Shown here: positions 36,139 to 48,679 of the stretch, one piece after another
How positions within the stretch are numbered: the first letter of the stretch is position 1
How the letters are laid out: each line of letters begins with the position of its first letter
Assembly: GCA_038501625.1 (NCBI GenBank)
Contig: JAZAYU010000015.1
Span: 3,866,991 to 3,930,990 of the forward strand
Reading direction: 5' to 3'
Length of the DNA stretch: 64,000 nt
DNA from: Corbicula japonica
Lineage: Eukaryota > Mollusca > Bivalvia > Venerida > Cyrenidae
The notes under the pieces: generated by a model
Database searches by the model: none
What the model saw: only the letters and a program-made list of their open reading frames with translations
Told to the model about the DNA's origin: nothing
Made by a program: the position numbers and the translations under genes

Positions 36139-36445
36139 GGGATCATTATATGTATAGAATTATGGACCTGTCTTCGCCACTGGCGCTTGACCAGCCGCCA
36201 CACCCCACCCTCTGGCAACTCTTACTAATAAACTCTCTTTTTCTTGTAAAAACAATTATATACATACATCAAATCATATAACATTATTTTTAAGTAACGA
36301 AAATGTTACAATCGGCCCAATGTGCCTTTCTACGTCACCATGATAAAGGGACTTAAGTAGTCCGTTATACAATAACAGCCGTCAGACTTGTGAAACAAAG
36401 AACATATAATCCAATTGTGTATCATTCAAGGATACATTGATTACG

Positions 36446-36449
<4 letters not shown>

Positions 36450-36484
<35 letters not shown>

Positions 36485-37248
36485 CTCCTTATCTTAAGAA
36501 GGTAACTCATTAAAACAAAATCTATGACAGCAAATACAAACAAATACAATATTTGCAAGTATAAAATAATAATAAATGCTTCATTTGAATGTATCAACCA
36601 AATTACGTGTGCATTTTCAGTAGTAAGAAATAATCATGGGAATAAAATATCCTTCATAATATTTTAGGGCATTAATATGAAATATGTAATCTTTGCCGTC
36701 AAAAACAGTTCCCCAGGAAAAAAGCTCGAAAGGTTCGTGAGAAGAAAACATGTTTATCTTGAAATAAGTCCACTCCAAGTATTGAAGACAGTTCATTTTA
36801 ATGGATATCTGCACAACAATAGATGGATATCTACACAACAATAGATGACAGGATGTCATTAAAGAGAAAATGAAATCGCTTAGTGACTCGCCAACATATT
36901 GCCGTGTGGACCGCTATTGCAGGTCTCATGTAAATTACAGTCAAACCTGTATTCAGAGATCGCTCAGGAGAAAACCTTACCATGGTCTTTAAAGGCAGAT
37001 GGTCTTTGTTCACATGTGGTTTTGTTCTGAAAACCAGCCAGTGGGACAAATAAAATATTGTATTTATCCATAGGTTGTCAATGTTTACATGGTCTTTATA
37101 AAATGTTTTACCCAGATCTAGAGTTGTGCGCACGGCCAGGAGTTTCGAGATTCCCTGTTCCATGTTAGATCGAGCCTACGACAGATATGACCAGTATCTA
37201 ATATTGCTAATGACAGTGTTATAACGAGCAGATAAGTAGTGCAGACAT
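36450..37248. repeat. Dispersed repeat family E, copy 2, with (AAT)n
   Basis: Starts with about 11 AAT units (36450-36484), then CTCCTTATCTTAAGAAGGTA, then the 700-bp body shared with 27939-28629. Insertions and deletions of a few tens of bases separate the two. Confidence 0.8.
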
Positions 37249-37336
37249 GCTAACTTAATCAATACGATCAATATAACATGATATGAAAGCCAGCGGGAAT
37301 ACCAGACGATCATAACTCGCTGCAGGAACCGTTCTA

Positions 37337-37447
37337 GGGCTGAATGTTATAAAACTGAGATTGGAAACCAGTCTCAAATCTCAAGCATCTGATTGGCTGA
37401 AATGGCGACCATTTGAGACTGGTTTCTAAGCTCGGTTTTATAACCTT
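37337..37447. repeat. MITE family B, shortened hairpin
   Basis: GTTATAAAACTGAGATTGGA at the left and TCGGTTTTATAACCTTGGGC at the right; the inner part of the right arm is deleted after ATGGCGACCATTTGAGAC. Confidence 0.8.
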
Positions 37448-37855
37448 GGGCATACCGGTATGCTATTTCTGATATTTGACACTTTGCTACAGTTGATGCC
37501 TTATCTGTAGAATGCCATATTGCCTGCTAGTCTGCGTGTAAAATACTTGTCATGTGCCAATACGAATTAACTTTGGTAATGACTATTTTGTTGAGATGAC
37601 ATAAAGTGGCGAGCCGACAACACCACAATAACGACATTTCAAGTAACCTGGTCGCCAAGGTCTAGCCTCAAAGGGTACTCAGTCAGACACAATATGCAGA
37701 CGGAAGTTCCTAGGATCAGGCATGCTGTGGCTTAGCCCATGCGATGATGCCGTAGAAAATCATAACCCCAAACGGATCTCCAAATCCAAAAGTACAAACT
37801 GTCGTTTGAGCTGAAACGATAAAACGACGTAACAATCTCTCCTAATCCCGATCCT

Positions 37856-37985
37856 TGACCAGAAGGTTAAAAAACTGAGTTTGGAAACCAGTCTCAAATC
37901 GCAAGCATCTGATAGGCTGAAATGGCGACTGACTGATGCTTGAGATTTGAGACTGGTTTCCATGCTCAGTTTTATAACCTTGGGT
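37856..37985. repeat. MITE family B hairpin, partly deleted
   Basis: AAACTGAGTTTGGAAACCAG and GATAGGCTGAAATGGCGACT face TGATGCTTGAGATTTGAGAC and CTCAGTTTTATAACCTTGGG. Confidence 0.8.
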
Positions 37986-38349
37986 TCAGAGGTCGAAACG
38001 TTTTAACTGGTTTGAATGTGCTACATTAAGCAAGAAGACTGTCATCCCAATCGCCTTAAACTGTTCGTAAAAAAAGAAAATTAGGATTTTGTTAATAACA
38101 GCGAATATAACATGAAAATTTTAAAATACAAAACTTGGTGGATGGGTTTTCATCAACTTATACAGCTCTACGCCATCTACGGTCATAGATGGAGAAAGGA
38201 ATCTATAATGTGGTATCATTTATTTTTGCGGGAACGAATTTTCGCACAGACTTCATTTACAAAATTATTATTATTATCACGTGGGCATTAATTCACGAAT
38301 TTCATTTTAATAAACTTTTAAGACATTACACAGTAACAACTCGCTGCAG

Positions 38350-38706
38350 ATGTATTTGACGATCAAATCCTATCGCGAATCACGCGAAAAAAATTATCCG
38401 CGCGAAATGTTATCATACCAGTATTATCCGCCAAAAATACGGCAATTCCGTAAGCATTCGAGGTTCCTGTTAGAGAGTAGATCAGAAATAGAGGGATCAA
38501 AACTTAATGACTATCTGCACAACCTCTTCTGTGGTTTCAACAATCCGAGTGGGTCGCGTCTGGCTTGCAAGGTTGTGCTTGCGGCTCTTAACCTAATGAG
38601 GGACAAAGCAAACCAAGCGTTTTATGACAAATGCTGTGAGCACTACTCGATCATAGGACCTGCGAAAGGAAGTCGTAAACAATGGAAGTTGCGCACGTGG
38701 CTGTAA
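38350..38706 (+). CDS. Unrecognised 118-aa ORF, possible small gene or last exon
   Basis: An ATG-initiated ORF ending at TAA 38704-38706, with AATAAA about 20 bp later (GAGTGAATAAAAACAG). The product is not low-complexity: a basic Tyr-rich start (SYRESREKNYPREMLSYQYY), then KLNDYLHNLFCGFNNPSG and a basic Cys-containing tail ending QWKLRTWL. There is no signal peptide or membrane segment. The base composition is richer in G and C than its flanks. CTGCAG immediately before the ATG could be a splice acceptor, making this a terminal exon. No family is recognised; it may equally be an old retroelement fragment. Confidence 0.3.
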   Translation: MYLTIKSYRESREKNYPREMLSYQYYPPKIRQFRKHSRFLLESRSEIEGSKLNDYLHNLFCGFNNPSGSRLACKVVLAALNLMRDKANQAFYDKCCEHYSIIGPAKGSRKQWKLRTWL

Positions 38707-39871
38707 AATGTATTAACGTTGAGTGAATAAAAACAGTTCTAACATTTAGCAGATGTTTTATAACAACTATGACTGTTGTGTAAATAACGTTAATTACAGC
38801 TGTTGTTATTCGGCCTGTGTCGACACTGACTACCGTTAAATGCCAATACCCGTCGTAGATGGTGATAACATGACATCGCTGCTTTGACTTAAATTCACAG
38901 TTCTAGACCAACTGTCACTTTTTGTCAAGGAATCGACATTTAACAAAAACAGACATCAGTGGTAATCGATAGCTTTCTTATTTCGCTATAACGCCGCTTT
39001 ATCTTACAAAAACATTCTCTAGTTTATAAAAAAAGTAATTTTGTGTCAACGTCTTGATCATTCCGATAGAGCAGGACCAATCGCAACTTCTCGTTCAATT
39101 TGCGTGCCTTTACGAGACTTTTCCGAAAATCTCGGGAATAAGCCCGAGAAATGATTTATTCCTGGCTTATTCTCGTGATTTTTAACGCATAAACAGATCG
39201 AACGTGTTTATGCGGCGACGCTCAAGCAGAAATTTCTTATATGCGGCGCATCTGTACCTTTTTGCCGCATAATGAGGTTTAATTTAACCATTTATTGTAA
39301 AGCTTTAAACGAAGTTCTAATAATTGAAGAAAACGATGATGATGACGTTGATGACGATGATATATTATCCATCTGTTTTGAAGTTGTATAAAAATTGCAG
39401 TCTCCAGAGTTGAATTCTTTTCATTTGTTTAGGAAGCTGTTACCTGCTATTTTTATTGTTTCAGTAACGACAGAATTATGACACTTAAGTCAACATTGAG
39501 ATATTCTTTTCTTAATAAAAATTGAGATATTCTTTTCATTAATAAACATGTATATTAATGGCATGCTCGTTGGCCTAGTCAGTAAATTTTGTTTTATTGT
39601 TATGCTTTGGCACACATTGCCCTTTAGCGATTTTTACAACTTGCTACGTAATGGTAACCACTGTCTCAACATCGGCGTGGCAGGGTCTTGCCTAGGGATT
39701 TTTTCAAAAGCCAAGGGATTGGGGCAATGGTTACATATTACATGTGCATTACTTGGGATTTATTGCAACGGACATTAAACTAATTAAGTTAAATTAACAA
39801 AAAAAAAACCATTTTGTCACTGGACTTGTAGGTGATCATAGCTGTAACATTTATACCTTCATGTTTATTTT

Positions 39872-40188
39872 CATCTATACATCCAGCTTGATTATCTATG
39901 CAAGTTTGAAAGAAATTCGCCTGATAATTAATGAGGAGTTGATGCCACAAGATTTCATCTATACATCCAGCTTGATTATCTATGCAAGTTTGAAAGAAAT
40001 TCGCCTGATAATTAATGAGGAGTTGATGCCACAAGATTTATTTACTGAAATTAATAAAGGACCATAACTCTGGTAAAATGGTCGCAGGAGAAAATATTTT
40101 TACGATCATCTACACATTCTGCTTGATAATCTGTGCAAGTTTGAAAGACGCCTGATAGTTTATGAGGAGTTGATGCCACGAATTTAGG
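39872..40188. repeat. 84-bp tandem repeat, two exact and one decayed unit
   Basis: Units start CATCTATACATCCAGCTTGA at 39872 and 39956 and are practically identical. A third, diverged unit runs 40105-40188. Between them stands GGACCATAACTCTGGTAAAA, a word that recurs around 61780 and 62310-62460. Confidence 0.9.
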
Positions 40189-40243
40189 GGGCGTACGGAC
40201 GGAAGGATGGACGAGTGCAACTCTAAATGCCTCCCACTTCGTT

Positions 40244-40260
40244 GGGGGGGGGGGGGGGGG
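40244..40260. repeat. Run of 17 G
   Basis: Uninterrupted G homopolymer; its true length may be uncertain in an assembly. Confidence 0.95.
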
Positions 40261-40482
40261 CATTAAACGTCAACTGGTTTGGTTCACAGTTAAGTCGATA
40301 TTACTAAATCTTTGTCAGAATGTACCTCTCTAAAAGTCCAATAGTGATGATATTATATTCATCTACCACTTTTTTACAAGTATCTGTTTTAATTGTTCTA
40401 TGCGTCGAATTTGCCTTTTTGCCGTGTTTATGCGGCGATGCTCCTATGCGGCGTTACAGCGCTGACGGTGATGAAAGGAGCG

Positions 40483-40590
40483 GAATAATAATAATAATAA
40501 TAATCTCTTTATTTTAAGAAGGTAACTCATTAAGACAAAATCTATGACAACAAAATTAATACAAACAAATACAATATTTGCAAGTATAAA
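40483..40590. repeat. Family E fragment with (AAT)n
   Basis: (AAT)7 followed by CTCTTTATTTTAAGAAGGTA and AATACAATATTTGCAAGTAT, the same start as the copy at 36450. Only the first ~90 bp of the family are present. Confidence 0.75.
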
Positions 40591-41417
40591 AGTTAGTCAA
40601 ATGAAGAAATTGCTTATTTTCAATGAGGCCTTCTAAAATGGATAAACGAAAAACATATATTACAACATATAAAACATCAATACTTAAAGACAGACACAAT
40701 TAATTACATACACTATTCATGCTATAGGCAAATGTCGATTACAAATATGCATCGTGTAAAATTATGCGAAAAACTATATACAAATACAAAAGTAATAACA
40801 ATTTAAAGAGGTTGTATTTCAAACAAGTAAGTTTTTAAATGTTTTTTGAATAAATATATGGAAGAGACAGATCTGTTAGAATGCAATATGCTTTCCCTTG
40901 TTAGCCCTGTTATTACTATCCAACTCCGAATACAGACAACAGGGAAAGGCCATTTGAGCAATAATAACATTTCTTACTCGAAGTCTGATCAGTATTAACT
41001 GACCTTTGCAGAACACAACAGAACTTTTTTTAAGTGAACATATACAGTTGAAAGTTTTATAAAATATTATAAACAGTTCAACGTTTTATAAAATATTATA
41101 TGATATTAATTGAATATAATTATAAATAAGCAATTGTCTGCGGTGTGTGCAACAATTTTTAGAATTAAAAATGCCTTAGCATCCACCTGCACGCAGCAAA
41201 CAGCCAGTTTGAATTTTTTTTTTCGTTAAACAGGTATTAATAGACCAAGCTTTAAAGTTTTTGTAATAACTTATCAAATTCTTCCAGTTTGAATATTGCC
41301 TAATTGACATTTTGTTCTAATGTTTACCTGTGTTAAGCAGCTACTTTGTCACTTACTTGTGTTGCTGCTTAAAACAGGTGGCTGCTTACTCCACTTGGTT
41401 TGATTGTGTACCTAAGA

Positions 41418-42569
41418 TTAAGGTCTTACCACACTCCTCCCAATCCTGTTCATCGATAAAAAGAAAATTATCAAAATCTCAATAACGGCAATATGCCGTT
41501 AAATGAAACTTTGCACAAATGTATGTTATTAATGTATCTTTATTTTGCATATGGTAAGACACGTTAGAACAGTAAAGAAAAATAGCGAGATCTAAAAATT
41601 CCCTCAACTTCTATTTATATAAATTCACAAAAACTAAACAACACAAAACATCATTTTAAATGCCTACATGAGTAATATGATACTGACAACAATTTATTGT
41701 GTCCTCGTGACTTACATATGTAAACTTTACGAGATATTAGTAAAGATCAGTGTACACTAAATAAAAGCTGCTTCCCGGTTGGTTAAAAAAAAAGTTAGGG
41801 GAAACCCGTAAGACTCAATAGAAACATTAGCTGATTGGCCAATATAGCTAAAGAAAAAATAAAACTCCTTCTAAAAAACAGAAATAGTGTATTTCTGCAG
41901 CTGTTGGAACCAAAAATCATTATCCAAAACATTTTGGATAAGAAAAAAATTACTTTTAAAATAATGCCTATAAACAGGTTGGCCACAAGTAAATTTAGTC
42001 AATAGGCAAGGGTGAAATTTAAGGTGGAAACCTACGGTCATGGTGGTATTTCATCTATGTTTTTATGTAGATTTATATTCGAACTTCATCAGAAGACCAT
42101 GGCTGATATTGTCTAAGAATAAATAAATCAAGGAGACTCCCAAGACTCTATATAGAACATATAGGGAAACGCAATAGTGTACGCTGACCTAACCTTCAAT
42201 TTTCTGGTCGCTTCCTGGTCGCGTAAACGGATGAAAATCACTGATTTCTCTTTTAGTAGTTGAAAGGTTTTTTTTTTACAAAGTACACTTCATTTTCTTG
42301 TCAATAACATTGCACTCACGTGGGAATTTAAAATTATGTTTTGTATCGCTTAGTTTTTGTAAATTTATGTAAATAGAATTTTAAGGAATTTTAAGGTCTA
42401 GCTTGTTTTCTTTACTATTCTAACGTGTCTTACTGTATGCAAAATCAAGATACATTAGTAACATTCATTTCTGCAAAGTTTCATTGAACGGCATTTTGCC
42501 ATTATTTAGATTTTGATAATTTTCTTTTTATCGATGAACAGGATTGGGAGAAGTGTGGCAAGCCCTTAA
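41418..42569. mobile_element. 1152-bp TTAA-flanked element with ~280-bp inverted arms (family D1)
   Basis: Left end TTAAGGTCTTACCACACTCC and right end, inverted, TTAAGGGCTTGCCACACTTC. Both arms continue through CCCAATCCTGTTCATCGATA and GTAAGACACGTTAGAA. Arms extend to about 41700 and 42290, so without the nested insertion the element is nearly all palindrome. No transposase is visible. Part of one arm recurs near 49550-49680. Confidence 0.8.
41745..42191. mobile_element. 447-bp element family D2, nested copy
   Basis: Starts GATCAGTGTACACTAAATAA and ends AATAGTGTACGCTGACCT, giving short imperfect terminal inverted repeats. It lies between the arms of the 41418-42569 element. The same unit stands alone at 54115-54561, which defines its borders. 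Confidence 0.75.
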
Positions 42570-42969
42570 ATAATATAGTAGTTTATTATGCCGCAATACA
42601 TGTAAGACATCAAAAGAGCCTGTGAACATATGTATAGATAAAACACAGAATAACACATGTGGCAGGGTAAGATAATAATGTATGCTCAAACATTAAATGC
42701 AACTTGTACAATATTACATCACAAGTTTTATTTTAAGAAAACAGATACGTATATGTAAGCTATTTGAAATGAAACAAGAAAGTTTCATAAACGGTACGTA
42801 CATCATGCGACCAAAATATGCGAAAGTACGCGCTGCCTAAAACAGAAATCTTTCGTTACAAATTTCGGATTTGCAGAAATTCTGGCAAACACTATAACAA
42901 TGTTATCGATTGTTTTTTTTTGTATATATAGATCTAGTATTATAATTTGGGAGATGATCACCTTGTGCG

Positions 42970-43168
42970 TGGAAAGGTGTCGGGCAAGGTGAGGCCGGTT
43001 AGGGTGTCAATCAAGGTAGGGTGCCGGGCAAGGTGAGACCGGGGAGTGCGCCAGGGAATGTTGGGGAGGGTACCGGGCTAGGTGAGGTCGGTGAGGATGC
43101 CGGGCAAGACGGGGAAGGGTGTCGGGCAAGGCGAGGGAAAGATGCCGAGCAAGGTGGTGAAGGGTGTC
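42970..43168. repeat. G-rich minisatellite, detached 200-bp block
   Basis: Units of the type GTGCCGGGCAAGGTGAGG. The unit order matches 44127-44330 of the main array (both contain GGAGTGCGCCAG and GAATGTTGGGGAGGGTACCG). Confidence 0.9.
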
Positions 43169-43854
43169 TTGAAAAAATGTTGATTGTCTGAGAAACAAAC
43201 TCTTGCTAACGAAATTAATGAGCGATTGCCTTAAAAGAAATCGACGGTTTTGTAAATAAAATACTTATATTAGATTTCATTAGCAAAGATACTGCATAGT
43301 TTAATATTAGTCTACTGAAGTACGGCATACAACAGTTAAATCACGGTTTTAAGTCAAAACTTCAATTGCATACTGCCGATGCGCAGAGAATAAAAGCCGC
43401 ACAAAACAATCAATACAATCATATGTAGTAAGGCAATATTAATTATTACTATTCATATTAAATGTATACGAGTCATAAAATCCTTATTATGACTAAGAAT
43501 AAGAAGAGTAATTCATCGGACATGTCACATATGTATTCTTATAACTCATCTTAGTCTAGGTAAAACTTTGTTTCGACCTGTCACGGTACTAAGTGCTTTG
43601 TATTTTTTCTCTTATCTTTTTATGGTCGTTGAATCATTCAGTGGCATATTTCTAATGTCGTCATTAAAATACATTTGATACGACTTAGTGATATCAACTT
43701 CGCAGCCCGCCCCAGATAATAGCTACATTTTGTTTACCCTCTCCCCATTCGTGGATACCAGGTGAAATTCTTATTTTTGATCGCTTTATTTTAATTACAA
43801 TATAGAACAATTTCAAACCAAAGAACGGTATAAACTTGCTGAAATGTTTAGACA

Positions 43855-45215
43855 AGGCGAACGGATGGTGCCGGGAAAGGTGCTGGGCAAGGTAAGGGGA
43901 GGGTGCCGCGCAAGGTGATAAATGGTGCCGGGCAATGGGAGGGCGGGGAGGAGGCCGGGTAAATTGGGGAAGGGTGCCGGGCAAGGTGAGGAAAAGATGC
44001 CGGGCAAGGTGGGGAAGGGTGCCGGGCAAGGTGAGGCCGGTGAGGACCCGGCAAGGTGAGGGAAAGAAGCCGGGCAAATTCGGGAAGGGTGCCGGGCATG
44101 GTGAGGCCGGGAAGGATGCGGGCACGGCGTGGAAAGGTGTCGGGTAAGGTGAGGCTTGTTAGGATGCCAATCAAAGTAGGGGTGCCGGGCAAGGTGAGAC
44201 CGGGGAGTGCGCCAGAGAATGTTGGGGAGGGTACCGGGCAAGGTGAGGTCGGTGAGGATTCCGGGCAAGACGGGAAAGGGTGTCGGGCAAGGTGAGGGAA
44301 AGATGCCGGGCAAGGTGGGGAAGGGTGCCGGGTAATGAGGCCGGGGCAGGTGGGAATGGTGTTGGGCAAGGTGAGGCCAGTGAGACTGACGGGTAAGGTA
44401 AGGGGAAGGATGCTGGACAAGGTAAGAGGAAGTGGCCGGGTTAAGTGAAGGGGGGTGCCTGGTTAGGTGAGGGGAGGTTGCCGGGCAAAGTGAGGGTAAA
44501 GTGCCGGGCAAGGTAAGGGAGTATGCCAGGCAAGGTGGGGAAGGGTGCAAGGTGAAGCGGATGTTGGGCAAGACGAGAGGATGATACCAGGCAAGGTAAG
44601 GGAAGGGTACCGGGCAAGGTGATGGGAGGGTGCCGGGCAAGGTGAAGATGCTGGGCAAAGGTAAGGGGCGGGTGCCGGTCAAAGTGCGGGGGAGCGTGTA
44701 AAGTAAGGTGATGGGAGAGTGCCGGGCAAGGTGAAGATGCTCGGCAAGGTAAAGGGAGGGTAAGGTAAGGGGAATATGCCGGGCGAGGTGATGGGAGGGT
44801 GTCGGGCAAGATTAAGATGCTGGCCAAGGTAAGGAAAGGATGCAGGGCAAGGTTAGGGGAGGGTGCCGGGAAATGTAGTGAGGGTGACGGACAAGGTGAG
44901 GAGAGGGTGCCGGACAGGGTGATGAAGCAGGGAAAGGTGATGAGAATGTGCCGGGCAAGGTGGGGAAGGGTGCCGGGCAAGGTGAGAGGAAGGTGCCGGA
45001 CAAGGTGAGGGTAATATGCCGGACAAGGTGGGGGAGAGTGCCGGGCAAGGTAAGGGTAATATGCCGGACAAGGTGGGGGAGGTTGCCGGGCAAGTCGAGG
45101 TCGAGGATGTCGTGGGAAAGGTGCGAGAAGAATGTCGTAGAAGGTGAAGGAGAGTGTCTGGAAAAAGTGAGGGGAGGGTGCGGGCTAGGTGTGGGAAAGG
45201 TGCCAACAGGCTGGG
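43855..45215. repeat. G-rich minisatellite, main array
   Basis: About 1.36 kb of irregular 18-30-bp units around GTGCCGGGCAAGGTGAGGGG. The strand skew (G over C on the plus strand) is extreme. Long Pro/Leu/His-rich or Arg/Gly-rich reading frames exist on both strands, because the units lack stop codons in several frames. They are not genes. Confidence 0.95.
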
Positions 45216-45219
45216 TATT

Positions 45220-47953
45220 GAAATTTGAATTATCTGCAGACAACTTTTTAAAAATCGTATTGCTTTATTTATCGCTAAATGTTTCTGTGACACGTGTAAT
45301 GTGTAACAAAAACTAAAAGGACTTTGTCCATTCACTTAAAATGATAAATAAGGTTAGTGTTAATATTACTCTCTACAGTTTTTATCAGCTGCTTGCCAAG
45401 GGTGGTTTGTCAGTTAAAAAATAAATTATAACAGTTTCCTGTTGTTATGAACGGTAAACAAACTGTACAGAAATGAGATCAGTTCCACCGGATATGTCAT
45501 TTGATCAACCTGAGCCTTCTAAACTTGTAAAATGATAGAAATCCGTTTATCATTTTAACCTTGCCTATCGTTAGTTTATTCGTGAATTGAAATTCACATT
45601 GGTATACAGAAATAGCCTTGCGGTCTCAAGTGATTCACAACCAGGTTGTATTGTTTTCAATGAAATATGATCAAATATCACTCTGAACCAGTCTCTGACA
45701 AAATGACCCTTAGGCCTATCACTATAATTGTTGATGATAAATCTGATGTTTAATTGTAAATTGATAACTAGACAGTCACGTGATATAAGAATAAAAACGG
45801 TTACATAAGACATAATCACTTCCATTAATTAGTTATTAAAAAGGATTATAGAGGCTCGGCAAGCCCTCTTTTCATGTGGAGTCTTAATTGTGCAAAGGGA
45901 ACTTTGGGGTATGCCCCACACCGAATCCGAATCATTTTAAAACCAATAGTGCATTTTGGGCGTTGTAAGGTGAAGCAATATGTATTCAGCTGCGAACTCG
46001 CGTATCTACAGCTAGAGAGGAACACAATTGTAAAAATGTGTAGATTCTTTGCGATTTTGTGGTAAATGTGTGTACCACGTGACTGTATACTTACCGATGA
46101 CCTACTATAACATTTTTTGTTCCCTTCGTATTCCTACTCTGCTCATGGGTGTTCCACAGTAACTTAGTGACGTCATACCTAACGATGTAGACCCTAACCG
46201 GAAGCAAGATCTGAATCTACACTGGTTACTCAAAGAAGCATGATGCCCTTTTGAGGCCCAGAAGAAAACTAACTGAAGATTAAAGATGTTAAAGCTGTAT
46301 GTTAGGATAATTTATTTAGGTTTACACATCAATGTATTCATTCGTCCAGGCCTCAGGTGTTATAACTGATTATAGATTAGTAGGCAATCACGTAATGCTC
46401 TGTTTATATAAGCAAGAATGATCTTATAGCAGATATAGACCAAACAGGTATTTTGCCAGTTCAAGCGAACATGGCGATATCAAATTTCGTCACCTATTTG
46501 TTACACTGTTGTATAACCTTCTTCGTTTATACATTGTAAACAGTAACAATGGTTTCGCATGTAAGTGACTATTTGTAAAACCATATTTAATGAGCTTATC
46601 CGTCACGTGACAGTCTAATTACCGATAACGTTTTGTAGACGGATTTCTGTACTTCACTTGAATCTAACTGCATTTACAACTAATCATGGGGATAAAGGCG
46701 ATCATTTTACCCCTACAGCATATTTATCGCACTGACTGCACACATTTCTAATTGTTGTGCTTTGATAACTTGACTTTTCTCAAAGCTGAAGCCATTATTA
46801 CCAAATAGCGCTACACATATAAAATGTTTAGTTTGTTGCTAAAACTTGAAGAAATTGGCGAGGTCTCGCGAATTTATGGCGGGGTGGTACTGGCAGGGCA
46901 TCGCGTTATCATGAGAGTTGGTCTTGGAGGAGTCAGGTGTTTTCAGATCCTAGCTACACGACTGTGGCGACCAACGTAGAGCTCGTAATAAGGTCAAGCT
47001 CCTCAAAATGACTTGTCTCGGTGAAAATTTGAGAAGTTATCAAAAAGCCCCACCCCTCCTCCCCTCCGGAAAAACTTTGGCTTGGTTATTTTGTCGCTGT
47101 AGATACCTGGCTATGCTAGTGGGGCAGATTCTGCAAGAATAACGAAGTGGTAAAGGGTTCTGAAGAAACCCAGCAACGCGGATAGATTACAAAAGGTTCC
47201 CATTCTTTCGGTATCTTTGACACCTGTTTAGACAGAAATGTTCAAAATGTGAAGCAATAAATACAATACCACATTTTCACGTTTCAACTTTTAATGATCC
47301 CTTAAGCACAAAATATTACTGAAATTTTCTCCTGACAATAACAAAATACAACAAGTAAATCACAAAGCTGGTGGGTGGGGTTAAATGATTACACTACTAA
47401 TTGAGTTTATCAGGTCACATCTTTGCGTCTAATTTATTCAAATAACAATGGCAATTATACTGTGGAAATAGACCAATAAATATTTGCCCATTGCAAGTAT
47501 GTTTAACAAAGACATCGTCCACATACTGTAGAAAAACACAATTTTGCTTATTTAAAAACATATTTTACTTTCTGATCAAAATTCTTTTACAGCTCGAGAT
47601 GGGTCTTTTATAACAATATTTGTCCACGCATTCATAAACAGATAACATTGGGTTTTTGTAGATAAATAGACGGAATATCATTAAATGCACAACTGGCCCA
47701 CTGCATATCATTTTAATCGGCATCTTATATCAGATTCTATCCTCACATAATCAACAATTAACAAACAACAAGTCACGTTTTATATTTCTTCTCTAATTAC
47801 TTGCAAATTAGTCAACTTTGAGAATAATGCATAAGTTCGTTTGTTCCGTTGTATTTTAAAAACTTAGAATATAAAAATCCATGGGTTCGTCCCAATAAAT
47901 ATCACTATATACGATCCTATATTTGTTGAATATTAGAATAGTCCTTGCCAGCG
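45220..47953. other. Intergenic stretch with no recognised gene
   Basis: 46470-46640 is a diverged family K copy and 46195-46230 a trace of family A words. The rest is AT-rich and shows no exon with convincing coding character. The segment before 47954 should contain the 3' untranslated region of the minus-strand 14-3-3 gene. Confidence 0.5.
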
Positions 47954-48679
47954 TTAATCATCCTCGTCGCCACCTTCTTTTTCGGCGGTCCAGAGTGTAA
48001 GATTGTCTCTTAGCAATTGCATAATTAGGGTGCTGTCTTTATACGCGTCTTCCGCTAAACTGTCCAGTTCTGCAATCGCCTGATCGAAAGCATCCTTTGC
48101 CAAAGTGCACGCGTCACTCGGATTATTCATGATTTCGTAATGAAACACTGAGAAATTGAGCGCCAAACCCAGCCGGATTGGATGAGTGGCAGCCAGGGTG
48201 GACGCCTCGGTCATGGCCGCCTCATAAGCGTCCTTGGCTTCTTTGGAATAGTTGCCCACTTCCTGTTTCTTGTCGCTCACTTCGGCGAGGTATCGGTAGT
48301 AGTCGCCCTTCATTTTGAGGAAGAACACCTTGCTATCAGCGCTACTCGCATTCTTGATCAATGTCTCATCGAGTAGTTTTATGACCTCATTACAAATATT
48401 CGTTAGTTCAGTCTCGATCTTTTCACGATATTCTTTTGCCTTTCCAGATAACTTTTCTTTCGTTTCTTTCTGTTCAATACTGGACAAGACGCGCCAAGAT
48501 GACCGACGTGCTCCAACCACATTTTTGTACGCGACAGAGAGTAAATTCCTTTCCTCCGAGCTTAATTCCGTGTCTGTTTTGCCCGCAACAACCTTCATAA
48601 ATTCCGCCATTTCATCATATCGTTCAGCCTGCTCAGCCAGTTTGGCTTTAAAAATCATTGTTTCACGATCTTCCGCCAT
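47954..48679 (-). CDS. 14-3-3 protein, zeta-like, intronless
   Basis: A single uninterrupted frame of 241 aa, the usual family length. The start is set at the ATG of MAEDRETM (48679, A at -3 and G at +4); the codon three positions upstream in the same frame is GTG and is not taken. 14-3-3 proteins are cytosolic dimeric adaptors that bind phosphoserine/threonine motifs. Family motifs in order: [71 protein letters not shown] and [15 protein letters not shown]. The phosphate-binding Lys in AYKN, Arg in GARR and the Arg-Tyr of YYRYLAE are all present. The tail GGDEDD is short and acidic. Closest in feel to the zeta/beta group, with epsilon less likely. Lack of introns suggests a retrocopy or intron loss, but the frame is intact and all key residues are kept, so it is probably functional. 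Confidence 0.93.
   Translation of the reverse strand: MAEDRETMIFKAKLAEQAERYDEMAEFMKVVAGKTDTELSSEERNLLSVAYKNVVGARRSSWRVLSSIEQKETKEKLSGKAKEYREKIETELTNICNEVIKLLDETLIKNASSADSKVFFLKMKGDYYRYLAEVSDKKQEVGNYSKEAKDAYEAAMTEASTLAATHPIRLGLALNFSVFHYEIMNNPSDACTLAKDAFDQAIAELDSLAEDAYKDSTLIMQLLRDNLTLWTAEKEGGDEDD

Noticed and set aside
43813..44682. 289-codon Pro/Leu/His-rich frame on the minus strand
   Set aside because: It is wholly inside the G-rich minisatellite; equally long frames exist on the other strand and in other frames, with no start context, splice sites or domain.
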